From: JBIKLM01 sp044375105 | GTDB lineage: Bacteria; Planctomycetota; UBA1135; GCA-002686595 | Direction of reading: 5' to 3' | DNA: 13,016 nucleotides | Assembly: GCA_044375105.1 (NCBI GenBank) | Contig: JBILNK010000123.1 | Span: 1 to 13,016, forward strand | Shown here: positions 1-6,013 of the stretch, piece by piece | Numbering within the stretch: the first letter of the stretch is position 1 | How the letters are laid out: each line of letters starts with the position of its first letter | Position numbers and translations under genes: made by a program | Notes under the pieces: generated by a model | What the model was told of the DNA's origin: nothing | Database searches by the model: none | Seen by the model: the letters and a program-made list of their open reading frames with translations, nothing else

Positions 1-999
1 GAAGCGGTCAGCGAGCAGCTCAACATCAAGCAGCGCGTGCTCGGCGACCTGGCGCGGCGCTGCCGGCCGGATGCGATCCTGGCCACCAACACCTCCTCGC
101 TGTCCGTGGGGGCCATCGCCGAGGGGCTGCCCGGGCCCGAGCGCGTGGTCGGCATGCATTTCTTCAATCCGGTGGCGCGCATGCCGCTGGTCGAGGTCGT
201 GCGCGGCCCGCTGTCCGACGAGCGCGCCGTGCGCCGCGTGGTGCAGCTGGCCCTCGACCTCGGCAAGACCCCGGTGCTGGTCAGCGACCGCCCCGGTTTC
301 GTCGTGAACCGCCTGTTGGGCCCCTACCTGGACGAGGCCCTGCGGCTGCTGGACGCGGGCGCCGGTGCCCTGGAGCTCGACCGCCTGGCCCAGGGCTTCG
401 GGCTGCCCATGGGCCCGATGGCGCTGCTGGATGAAGTCGGATTGGACATCGCGGCCCACACCGCCGCCTCCCTGGAGGCGGCCTTCGGGGCACGCATGGC
501 CCCCACCGGCCTCCTGGCGCCGCTGGTCCGGGCCGGGGAGCTCGGCAAGAAGACCGGCCGCGGCATCTACCTGCACGGCCGGTCGCGCCGGCCTGGCCTG
601 CCTGGCCTGCCCTGGCTGAGCGGCGCTCCCGGGCCGGTGCTCAACCCGCGCCTGCGCCGCTCGGGCGGGGCCCCGGCGACCTCCGGCCTGGCGGAGGGCG
701 AGCTGCTCGACCGCCTGCTGCTGCCGATGCTCAACGAGGCGGCCAGGCTATTGGCCGAGGGCGTCGTGGCGCGCCCGGCGGACCTGGACCTGGCGACCGT
801 CTTCGGCATGGGCTTTCCGCCCTTCCGCGGGGGCCTCCTGGCCTACGGGGACAGCCTGGGGCCGCGCGAGGTGCTGCGGCGCCTGGAGCGCTGCCGGCGG
901 CACCCGGACGTGGAGGCCCGCGGAGCCGGGGCCGAGCGCTTCGAGCCGGCGCCCCTGTGGCTCGAACTCGAGCGCGAGAATCGGCGCCTGCGTGCGTAA
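1..999 (+). CDS. Fatty-acid oxidation complex alpha subunit, C-terminal part (3-hydroxyacyl-CoA dehydrogenase region), 5'-truncated
   Basis: The reading frame is open from the first base and ends at TAA 997-999, so the gene begins outside the window. The visible 332 residues correspond to the dehydrogenase half of FadB/FadJ-type proteins, which oxidise 3-hydroxyacyl-CoA to 3-ketoacyl-CoA with NAD+ in beta-oxidation. Seen: the catalytic-His motif GMHFFNP (residues 51-57, His53), the VSDRPGFVVNR motif that opens the C-terminal 3HCDH domain (about 93-103), GELGKKTGRGIY (about 175-186), and a second C-terminal domain with FGMGFPPFRGGLLAY (about 268-282). The GxGxxG NAD-binding loop and any N-terminal enoyl-CoA hydratase domain would lie upstream. 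The second C-terminal domain indicates a multifunctional alpha subunit rather than a short single-domain dehydrogenase. A short 9-bp repeat (588-615) encodes a PGLPGLPWL linker. An internal GTG at 37 is not the true start. FadB and FadJ cannot be told apart here. Confidence 0.93.
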   Translation, partial: EAVSEQLNIKQRVLGDLARRCRPDAILATNTSSLSVGAIAEGLPGPERVVGMHFFNPVARMPLVEVVRGPLSDERAVRRVVQLALDLGKTPVLVSDRPGFVVNRLLGPYLDEALRLLDAGAGALELDRLAQGFGLPMGPMALLDEVGLDIAAHTAASLEAAFGARMAPTGLLAPLVRAGELGKKTGRGIYLHGRSRRPGLPGLPWLSGAPGPVLNPRLRRSGGAPATSGLAEGELLDRLLLPMLNEAARLLAEGVVARPADLDLATVFGMGFPPFRGGLLAYGDSLGPREVLRRLERCRRHPDVEARGAGAERFEPAPLWLELERENRRLRA

Positions 1000-1012
1000 A
1001 GGCTCCGGGGCC

Positions 1013-1038
1013 GGAACCGCGCCAGGCCCCCGGCCGTA
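1013..1038 (+). promoter_or_regulatory. Putative ECF-sigma promoter GGAACC-N16-CGTA upstream of the sigma gene
   Basis: GGAACC lies at 1013-1018 and CGTA at 1035-1038, exactly 16 bases apart, starting 13 bases after the stop of the fatty-acid oxidation gene. Many ECF sigma factors recognise a -35 of the GGAAC/TGAAAC type and a -10 of the CGT(A/C) type at this spacing, often at their own gene. The same hexamer, spacing and tetramer recur at 4193-4218. Transcription from here would give a leader of about 200 nt before ATG 1249. No transcript data support it; this is inferred from the pattern. Confidence 0.6.
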
Positions 1039-1161
1039 GCCCGCTCGACCGGCGGCGCCAAAGGCCGTCACCGGGCTCGGACCGATCGAAGCCCACCTCC
1101 CCTGCGCGACGCCCGCCGCCTCCCGCGGCTCCCCTTGGCCCGCCATCGACGCCCTTTCGGC

Positions 1162-1182
1162 CCGCCTTCGGCGGAGGCCGCC
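1162..1182 (+). other. Overlapping, mutually exclusive stem-loops in the sigma-gene leader
   Basis: CCGCC-TTC-GGCGG (1162-1174) and GGCGG-AGG-CCGCC (1170-1182) share the middle GGCGG arm, so only one hairpin can form at a time. The first resembles the hairpins at 5480-5497, 8131-8147 and 11942-11959, and like two of those it has a short T-rich block just upstream (CTTTC, 1154-1158). It lies between the putative promoter and the likely ATG 1249. It could be a terminator for the preceding gene or part of a leader switch. Confidence 0.4.
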
Positions 1183-1183
1183 A

Positions 1184-1232
1184 GTCTGCCCCTGTGGGGC
1201 CCAGCGGGGCTCCCCGCGCCGGTTCGGCAGAC
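1184..1232 (+). other. Nested inverted repeats just upstream of the sigma gene start
   Basis: GTCTGCC (1184-1190) pairs perfectly with GGCAGAC (1226-1232), and GCGGGG (1204-1209) with CCCCGC (1212-1217) nests inside. The structure ends 16 bases before ATG 1249. It makes this stretch look like a structured untranslated leader rather than coding sequence, which argues against the TTG at 1135 as start. GC-rich DNA forms such pairings easily, so the function is open. Confidence 0.35.
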
Positions 1233-1248
1233 CCTACGCCGGCCGGAG

Positions 1249-2025
1249 ATGCCCGAGCCTGGGACGGCCACCCCGGGCGCTTCCCGAACCCAGGCCCACC
1301 CGCCGGCCGGCCCCGTCGGCGCCCGACGCCCGACCGCCCTGGCCGCCGGACAGCGGCCGCGGGAGACCGAGCCAGCCAGCGAGGAGGATCGCGAGCTCGA
1401 CGTGGACGGCCCCCGCGACGAGCTGCTGGCGGCCCGCGCCGCCGCCGGCGAGATCGCCGCCTTCGAAGCCCTGCTGCGGCGCTACGGCGCCCGGGTGCTG
1501 GCCTGCCTCGAACGCCTGCTCGGCGACCACCACCGCGCCCTGGATGCCTCCCAGGAGGTCTGGCTCAAGGTCCATCGGGCCCTGCCGGCCTTCGATGCCA
1601 CGCGGCGCTTTCGGCCCTGGCTGTTCGCGATCGCCATGAACCACGCCCGCGACCGCCTGCGCGAGCGCCCGCGCCGGGAGGAGACGCTGGCCGAACGACA
1701 CAGCGAAGAGCTGCCCGCGGAGCTGCCCGGCCCCGGCGCTGCGCTGCTCGAACGCAGCGCCATCGCCGCCGCCCTGGCGCGCATCGCCGAGCCGTTCCGA
1801 ACCGCGCTGCTGCTGGTCGACGTGGCCGGCAACGACTATCCCGAGGCCGCCGAGGCCCTGGGCCTGCCGGTGGGCACGGTCAAGTCGCGCGTGCACCGCG
1901 CGCGCCTGTGTTTCCGGGCGGCCTACGCCGAGCTGGAGGCTCAGCAGGCTTGCTCGCAGGCCCCGAGCGCGGCCCCGCCCGAGCCGCCCGGCTCGGACTC
2001 CGCTCCCCCGCGCCGGCGGGGATGA
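1249..2025 (+). CDS. RNA polymerase sigma factor, ECF subfamily (sigma-70 region 2 and region 4)
   Basis: This is an alternative sigma factor that directs RNA polymerase to a specific promoter set. From ATG 1249 the product has 258 residues. Region 2 spans about 65-142, with DASQEVWLKVHRALPAF followed by FRPWLFAIAMNHARDRLR (regions 2.3/2.4, -10 recognition). Region 4 spans about 170-228, with the helix-turn-helix EAAEALGLPVGTVKSRVHRAR (-35 recognition). The linker is short and region 3 is absent, as in ECF factors. There is no C-terminal SnoaL-like extension, only a Pro/Ser-rich tail. The start is uncertain. TTG 1135 is the first possible start, but its stretch includes leader stem-loops. GTG 1402 gives 207 residues, a typical ECF length, with GAGGAGG at 1381-1387, although that is 14 nt away. 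The next gene encodes a zinc-finger anti-sigma factor, the usual partner, with no terminator-like hairpin between them. An ECF-like promoter (1013-1038) suggests autoregulation. Confidence 0.93.
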   Translation: MPEPGTATPGASRTQAHPPAGPVGARRPTALAAGQRPRETEPASEEDRELDVDGPRDELLAARAAAGEIAAFEALLRRYGARVLACLERLLGDHHRALDASQEVWLKVHRALPAFDATRRFRPWLFAIAMNHARDRLRERPRREETLAERHSEELPAELPGPGAALLERSAIAAALARIAEPFRTALLLVDVAGNDYPEAAEALGLPVGTVKSRVHRARLCFRAAYAELEAQQACSQAPSAAPPEPPGSDSAPPRRRG

Positions 2026-2048
2026 GCGCACGAACGGAAGCCGACAAA

Positions 2049-2120
2049 ACGCTGCCAACGCACCCGACGCACTCCGCGCACTCCACGAACCCGACGCTGC
2101 CGACGCTGCCGACGCATCGA
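2049..2120 (+). repeat. 9-bp tandem repeat (8 degenerate units) between sigma and anti-sigma genes
   Basis: Eight consecutive 9-base units of the form ACGC(A/T)(C/G)(C/T)C(G/C/A) run from 2049 to 2120. Two units at 2094-2111 are identical (ACGCTGCCG). The array fills about half of the 153-base gap between the sigma stop (2025) and the anti-sigma ATG (2179). In the frame opened by an ATG at 2022, which overlaps the sigma stop as ATGA, it reads as T-(L/H/N)-(P/S) triplets. Units are multiples of three, so copy-number change would not shift that frame. No function is known. Confidence 0.75.
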
Positions 2121-2178
2121 AGGCGCCGACCCCAACGCACCGCGCGACACCCGTTCCGCTCTCCCCGCTCCCTTGATC

Positions 2179-4002
2179 ATGCTGCCCCCGCCGAACCCAG
2201 CGACGCCCGACTGCCCGCGGGCTACAAGCGCGCTGTTGGAGCGGCTCGATGGGTCCTTGGGCGCCGCCGACAGCCTGTGGCTCGAACGGCACCTGGCCCG
2301 CTGCCCGGCCTGCCGCCGCCTGCAGGCGGGGCTGGCCGCGGACGCGCGGCGCTTGGCGATCGAATCCGCGGCGGCCCTCCCCGAAGCCCACGTGACCGCC
2401 ATCCTGGCAGCCATCGACCGGTCCGCGAGCGGCGTGCGAGCCCGCGGATCGCCCGCGGCGCAGGGCCCCAACCGACGGGACACCCAGCGGCCGCCCCGCG
2501 CGTCCGCGCAAGCGCGGCCGCAGCAGATCCAGATCCCGGAGCTGCACGCCGCGCGCCGCTCACCGGTTTGGCTGGCGAGCGCGGCGGCCCTGCTGCTGGT
2601 CGGGCTCGCCGGCGTCGGCGTCTGGCGGCTGCAGGAGCCGACCCGGCCGGAGCGGCTCGCGGCCCAAGATCGCCCCAGCGCGCCGGCGCCGGTCGCCCAG
2701 GCCCCATCCACGCCGCGCTGGCTGCTGGAGGGATCGGCCGAGCACGGCGCGCTGCAGACCGGGACGGAGCTGCAGGGCGCCAACGCAGAGCTGCTCGCCA
2801 CGGCAGCACGGGACGAGGGCCCGCGCGACGAAGGCCCGCGCGACGAGGGCCCGCGCGACGAAGGCCCGCGCGACGAAGGCCCGCGAGCCGATGCCAACCC
2901 GTCGACCGCCCTGTCGATTCCTTCGGAGCCGGGCCCGCTCGAGCTCGCAGCCGCCGCGCCGCTGCAGAGCTTGGGCGACGGTTCTTCGCTCGGAGATTCC
3001 TTGGCATCCGATTCGGCATCCGTTTCGGCCTCCGATTCGGACCGCGTCGTGCACCCCGCGGAAGCCCTGGCGCCGGGGCTGGCGTGGGCCGAACTCGCGC
3101 CGGACTCCGCGGGCTCGCTGGAGCTCGCCCCGCCGGCCGGCGAGCTGGCGTTGTCCTCGCCGGACGAGGCCTTGGAAACCCCGCTGGAAGTCCGCTGGCC
3201 CCAGGATTCCGCGGCCGCGCTGCCGGCCGAGTCGGAGGCCCTGGCCACCCTCGCAGCGCTCCCCGAAGACCGGACGGTCGCAGGCGGGCGGGTCGCAGAC
3301 GAGTCCCTGGCCGTCGCCCTGGCCGAGGTTCCGGCAGCGGCCGGCGAAAGCGAGCTCACGGCCCGCGCGGCCCTCGAGCCCGCCGCGATCGACACAGGGG
3401 CTCTCGCTCCGGCCGCCGACGCAACCCTCGAACTCGCCAGCGCAGAGCCGAGCGGCGGCGTCCGCGCGGGGGACATTCCAAGCGCCCGTCCAGGCCAGCG
3501 CACGGACCCGGATCGAGACCTGGCCCAGGCCCTGCCGAGCGTCTCGGACGACGCGGACGCCGGGCGGCCGTTCGCCGCGACCACGGCCATCGCGAGCCCA
3601 AGCCCCCTGGCCGTCGCCCGCAGGCCTCGCGGCGCTCCCGTGGGCCGCCCGACGGTCGCTATCAGCTCGCGCCTGGCGCCGGTCTCGCTGGTGCGCGAGG
3701 GCGCCGGCTGGCGCCTCTCGACCCAGGGCGATGCGCGCCAGGTCGTGCCGGCGCTGCTCGATCTGCTGGCCGATCGCGATGCCGAGATCCGCGAGCTGGC
3801 CCAAGCGCGCTTGCTGACGCTGGCAGAGGGCTACGGCGACTGGCCCCTCGGCCAGGTCGCCAGCGAAGACTGGTGGAACTCCCTGGACAGCACGCGGGCC
3901 CGCGAGCGCCGGGGACTGGCTCCGGACGCTCTGCCCGATGAAGCCGCCTGGCGGCGCTGGTGGGAGCTGCGCAGCAGTCTGCTCGGCGCCGCGACCCACT
4001 GA
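2179..4002 (+). CDS. Membrane-spanning zinc-finger anti-sigma factor with a large, repeat-containing extracytoplasmic domain
   Basis: This protein probably binds and silences the sigma factor encoded just upstream and releases it on an envelope signal. From ATG 2179 it has 607 residues; a TTG lies two codons earlier. The N-terminus has the anti-sigma zinc-binding signature HLARCPAC (His38, Cys42, Cys45; an upstream Cys12 may complete the site). One hydrophobic span, about 128-150 (VWLASAAALLLVGLAGVGVW), would place residues 1-127 in the cytoplasm and about 450 residues outside. The outer part is Ala/Glu/Asp/Ser/Pro-rich and probably disordered. It has five DEGPR repeats (212-236) and an ASDS/ASVS/ASDS stretch (276-287). 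It ends in a compact region from about 500 with one HEAT-like helix pair (VPALLDLLADRDAEIRELAQ) and a Trp-rich tail (DWWNSLD, WRRWWELR). Most ECF anti-sigma factors are much shorter, so the outer domain may have its own role. The zinc finger fixes the reading frame; a long overlapping frame on the same strand is a GC artefact. Confidence 0.85.
   Translation: MLPPPNPATPDCPRATSALLERLDGSLGAADSLWLERHLARCPACRRLQAGLAADARRLAIESAAALPEAHVTAILAAIDRSASGVRARGSPAAQGPNRRDTQRPPRASAQARPQQIQIPELHAARRSPVWLASAAALLLVGLAGVGVWRLQEPTRPERLAAQDRPSAPAPVAQAPSTPRWLLEGSAEHGALQTGTELQGANAELLATAARDEGPRDEGPRDEGPRDEGPRDEGPRADANPSTALSIPSEPGPLELAAAAPLQSLGDGSSLGDSLASDSASVSASDSDRVVHPAEALAPGLAWAELAPDSAGSLELAPPAGELALSSPDEALETPLEVRWPQDSAAALPAESEALATLAALPEDRTVAGGRVADESLAVALAEVPAAAGESELTARAALEPAAIDTGALAPAADATLELASAEPSGGVRAGDIPSARPGQRTDPDRDLAQALPSVSDDADAGRPFAATTAIASPSPLAVARRPRGAPVGRPTVAISSRLAPVSLVREGAGWRLSTQGDARQVVPALLDLLADRDAEIRELAQARLLTLAEGYGDWPLGQVASEDWWNSLDSTRARERRGLAPDALPDEAAWRRWWELRSSLLGAATH
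2812..2886 (+). repeat. In-frame 15-bp tandem repeat encoding (DEGPR)x5
   Basis: Five consecutive 15-base units begin at 2812, 2827, 2842, 2857 and 2872. They differ only at GAG/GAA in the second codon and at the last base of the final unit. Each encodes Asp-Glu-Gly-Pro-Arg in the extracytoplasmic part of the anti-sigma factor. Near-identity at the DNA level indicates recent expansion; copy number would change the spacer length without breaking the frame. Confidence 0.9.
3004..3039 (+). repeat. In-frame 12-bp tandem repeat (three units) encoding ASDS/ASVS/ASDS
   Basis: Units GCATCCGATTCG (3004-3015), GCATCCGTTTCG (3016-3027) and GCCTCCGATTCG (3028-3039) differ by one base each from the first. 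They encode a Ser/Asp-rich linker (residues 276-287) of the anti-sigma factor, about 120 bases after the DEGPR array. This is a second sign that the outer domain grows by slippage. Confidence 0.75.
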
Positions 4003-4007
4003 AACCT

Positions 4008-4045
4008 CTGCGGAGATCCGCTGGCCGCTGTAGGCGGCCCCGCAG
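4008..4045 (+). terminator. Stem-loop without U-tract directly after the anti-sigma gene
   Basis: GGCCGC (4023-4028) and GCGGCC (4034-4039) form a 6-bp stem around a TGTAG loop. CTGCGG (4008-4013) and CCGCAG (4040-4045) extend it, with a one-sided bulge of nine bases. It starts five bases after the stop codon and ends well before the next putative promoter (4193). No T-run follows, so it would have to act as a U-less or factor-assisted terminator, or as an mRNA 3'-end stabiliser. Confidence 0.5.
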
Positions 4046-4192
4046 AACGCCCGAACCAGCGCGGCGAATTCCGGTCCGAGGATCCGCCGAGCGAACCCGG
4101 CCCCACGCGCCCCGGGGACCGAAGCAACGCCGCTCGAGTCGTCGCTGGCCGGGGCTTCGACGGGCGTCGCCCGGCGCGGCGCGCCGGGTCGC

Positions 4193-4218
4193 GGAACCCC
4201 TGCGGCGACCGGCCCGTA
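4193..4218 (+). promoter_or_regulatory. Putative ECF-sigma promoter GGAACC-N16-CGTA upstream of the PDZ lipoprotein gene
   Basis: GGAACC (4193-4198) and CGTA (4215-4218) are exactly 16 bases apart, identical in both boxes and spacing to 1013-1038. The -10 box lies 26 bases before ATG 4245, so transcription would begin about 20 bases upstream of it. That supports 4245 as the biological start and suggests control by the neighbouring ECF sigma factor. An overlapping TATCCT (4217-4222) could instead be a housekeeping -10. Confidence 0.6.
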
Positions 4219-4244
4219 TCCTCGCCGACTCCAGCGAATCGACA

Positions 4245-4429
4245 ATGAACCACACGCCGGGGGGGGGGGGGGGCCCGCGGCGTGCGGCGCCCCGCTGCTC
4301 GGCGCCTGCCGCACGGAGCGCGTCACCGCCATCGGTCCGACGGCCGAGATCCTGGCCGAGCGCACGCTGCCGGATGGAACCGAGCAACGCTGGCGCCTGC
4401 AGCACAGCGCCGGCGCCCCCAAGCTCGAA
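4245..4429 (+). other. Frame-disrupted 5' end of the PDZ lipoprotein gene (start ATG, G-tract, lipobox-like segment)
   Basis: The downstream PDZ frame is open back to TAG 4031-4033 but has no ATG, GTG or TTG before GTG 4430. Even so, the sequence from 4274 reads as sensible protein in that frame: PAACGAPLLGACRTERV, then AEILAERTLPDGTEQRWRL. LLGAC (4295-4309, Cys codon 4307-4309) looks like the lipobox of a lipoprotein signal peptide. The only nearby ATG (4245-4247, encoding MNHTP) is in a different frame, and the two frames meet at the run of 15 G residues at 4259-4273. One extra G, or two fewer, would join them. Even then the leader would be MNHTP plus glycines, without a proper hydrophobic core, so bases may also be missing from the assembly here. 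Confidence 0.6.
4259..4273 (+). repeat. Homopolymer of 15 G residues at a reading-frame break
   Basis: Fifteen consecutive G bases lie 12 bases after ATG 4245, and no other homopolymer in the window approaches this length (next longest noticed: 8 C at 8787-8794). It separates the ATG frame from the frame of the PDZ protein. Poly-G tracts of this size slip readily during replication and act as on/off switches in known phase-variable genes. They are also a common site of sequencing and assembly error. Confidence 0.9.
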
Positions 4430-5404
4430 GTGCGCACGCGCCGCAGCCGCGACGTCGCCTTCCTGGGCCTGTCCGTCAAGGAGCTGCCGCGCGACCAGGC
4501 CGAGGCCCTCGGAGAATCCCCCTGGTCCGGGCTGCTGGTCGAGCGCGTCAACCCCGGGAGCGCCGCGGATAAGGCCGGCATCTGGCCCGGAGACCTGCTG
4601 GTGTCCCTCGGCGGCCAGCCGCTGATGTCCAGCCAGGCCTTCTCGGAGCGCGTCGATCTCGAGCTGACGCCCGGGGTCGCCGCCCAGTTCGAAGCCCGCC
4701 GCGGGGGCGAGGCGCGCCAGTTCAGCGTGATCCCGGAAAGCCGGCGCATCGAAGACAACACCACGGACACCCTGACCTTGGAGGGCTCCGCTGCGGTCGG
4801 AGCCCTGACGGGTATGACCGTCGGAGCCCTCGAGCCGGCTCAGGCCCAGGCGATCTTCGATTCTTCCGAGGGGGTCCTGGTGATCGCCGGCATCCAGCCC
4901 GGCTCCCCGGCCTACCTGGCCGGCCTGCGCAGCGGCGATCGCATCGCCGCCCTGGATGGGCGCTCGCCGGTGGGCCTCTCCGACCTGGTCGCCGCGGTGC
5001 TGGCGCGCGCCGAGGCCAAGCGCATCCAGGTCTCGAGCAACGAACGCCCGCGCGAGCTGCCCGAGCGCCCCGCGGGTCCCCTGGTGATCGATGTGGAAGG
5101 GCCCCTCGGGCACCATCGCGCCGAGCTCGATCCCAAAGCCGGCCTGGAGCGGCGCCGCACGGTCGACATCCCGATCCTGTACGAGTGCCACTCGGAGACC
5201 GAAAGCTCCTCCTGGTCGTTCCTGGACTTCATCTTCCAATTCGGCGGCAACGGCAGCGCGCGCTACCTGCCCTCGAAGGACCGCCGCCCGGCGCGCAGCA
5301 GCTACCTGTCCCTTTTGCCCTTCGGGCTCTACGAACACGAGCGCGGCCCGGAGCGCTCGCGCTACGAGCTGCTGTGGTTCATCGAATGGGGCTCGGACCG
5401 TTGA
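4430..5404 (+). CDS. Double-PDZ domain protein, putative lipoprotein (in-frame portion as assembled)
   Basis: GTG 4430 is the first in-frame start codon in the sequence as given (324 residues), but coding clearly extends upstream to about 4274 and probably to ATG 4245 across a G-tract frame break. Domains, numbered from GTG 4430: PDZ1 about 8-100, with GLLVERVNPGSAADKAGIWPG and GDLLVSLGG; PDZ2 about 117-205, with GVLVIAGIQPGSPAYLAGLR and GDRIAALDG; then a C-terminal region about 240-324 rich in aromatics (SWSFLDFIFQFGG, SLLPFGLYEHE, YELLWFIEW). No protease Ser/His/Asp or zinc-protease motif is visible, so it is not DegP/DegQ, RseP or a C-terminal processing protease. PDZ domains bind protein C-termini or extended peptides. 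With a lipobox-like LLGAC upstream, the protein is likely an envelope scaffold or sensor. It follows the sigma/anti-sigma pair and has its own copy of the putative ECF promoter. I do not recognise the C-terminal domain. Confidence 0.8.
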   Translation: MRTRRSRDVAFLGLSVKELPRDQAEALGESPWSGLLVERVNPGSAADKAGIWPGDLLVSLGGQPLMSSQAFSERVDLELTPGVAAQFEARRGGEARQFSVIPESRRIEDNTTDTLTLEGSAAVGALTGMTVGALEPAQAQAIFDSSEGVLVIAGIQPGSPAYLAGLRSGDRIAALDGRSPVGLSDLVAAVLARAEAKRIQVSSNERPRELPERPAGPLVIDVEGPLGHHRAELDPKAGLERRRTVDIPILYECHSETESSSWSFLDFIFQFGGNGSARYLPSKDRRPARSSYLSLLPFGLYEHERGPERSRYELLWFIEWGSDR

Positions 5405-5470
5405 GCGGCTGACGGGCTGAGAAACGCTCGAATCGGGCCGCGCCCTAGCACCCAGACCAGCTCGTCCGCA

Positions 5471-5506
5471 GGCCTCCGCGGCCGCCCTCCGGCGGCCGCG
5501 GAGGCC
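5471..5506 (+). terminator. Perfect 16-bp stem-loop after the PDZ gene
   Basis: The 16-base arm at 5471-5486 pairs without mismatch with 5491-5506 around a CTCC loop, giving the strongest hairpin seen in the window. It lies 66 bases after the stop codon. No T-run follows (the next bases are GGGAACG), so it is not a classical intrinsic terminator. Its core at 5480-5497 (GGCCGCC-CTCC-GGCGGCC) is identical to the reverse complement of 11942-11959. Termination or a repetitive intergenic element are both possible. Confidence 0.55.
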
Positions 5507-6013
5507 GGGAACGGCGCGGCGGCGGCCGGTCCGGCCTGGAAGGCCCCCAGCGGAGCTGCCCGACTGCGTTGGTACGCCCCCGGAGCCCCCGCGCGCCCGC
5601 AGCGCGCGGATCGCGGGCGTCGCTCGGCACCTGGCGGTCTGCCGGTCCGGACCGTGCGGCCTTGGGGCAGCCCACGGGACTCGAGGGCGATCCCGCTCGG
5701 CCGAAGCGGATCGAAAGCAGCGGCATCGGCACCCGCGGAACCCGGGCCAGGGGCCTGGGATCGGGGCCGCTGCGGCCCGGATCCGCGGCCAGCCCGCGGA
5801 TTGCCCCCCCGATCCCTCGCTGGGCGCTGGACGCGGGGCGCACGCCACAGAGTGGCGCGGGATTCCTCTGCGCCAGCCGGGCGCCGCCCCGTGCGAGTTT
5901 CGACGGCGCTTCGAGCGTCCTCCTGTAGCTGCAGCCGAACAGCGCCGCGCAGGCCCGCTTCCCGGCTTGCGGAGGCCGGCCGAGCGCGGCGCGGGGCGGG
6001 TGGGCGCGGGGCC

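Noticed and set aside
1135..1248. TTG 1135 as the start of the sigma factor
   Set aside because: It is a rare start codon with no ribosome site, and the extra stretch consists of leader stem-loops. ATG 1249 or GTG 1402 fits ECF length better.
2049..2120. The 9-bp array as a CRISPR-like or iteron array
   Set aside because: The units are contiguous with no spacers and too short, with no cas or replication gene nearby.
957..3941. A 994-codon open frame on the + strand overlapping the sigma and anti-sigma genes
   Set aside because: It is Arg/Pro/Gly/Ala low-complexity and has no domains, while the other frames carry clear sigma-70 and zinc-finger motifs. It results from high GC.
4023..4039. Calling the hairpins classical Rho-independent terminators
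   Set aside because: None is followed by a T-run on the relevant strand, so they are reported only as possible U-less terminators.
5737..5762. Another GGAACC as a possible ECF promoter
   Set aside because: The bases 16 nt downstream are GATC rather than CGTA, and the copy is far from any start.
5445..5843. A 132-codon frame on the - strand in the PDZ-transketolase spacer
   Set aside because: It is Arg/Pro-rich with no domain or start signal, and it spans the perfect palindrome at 5471-5506.
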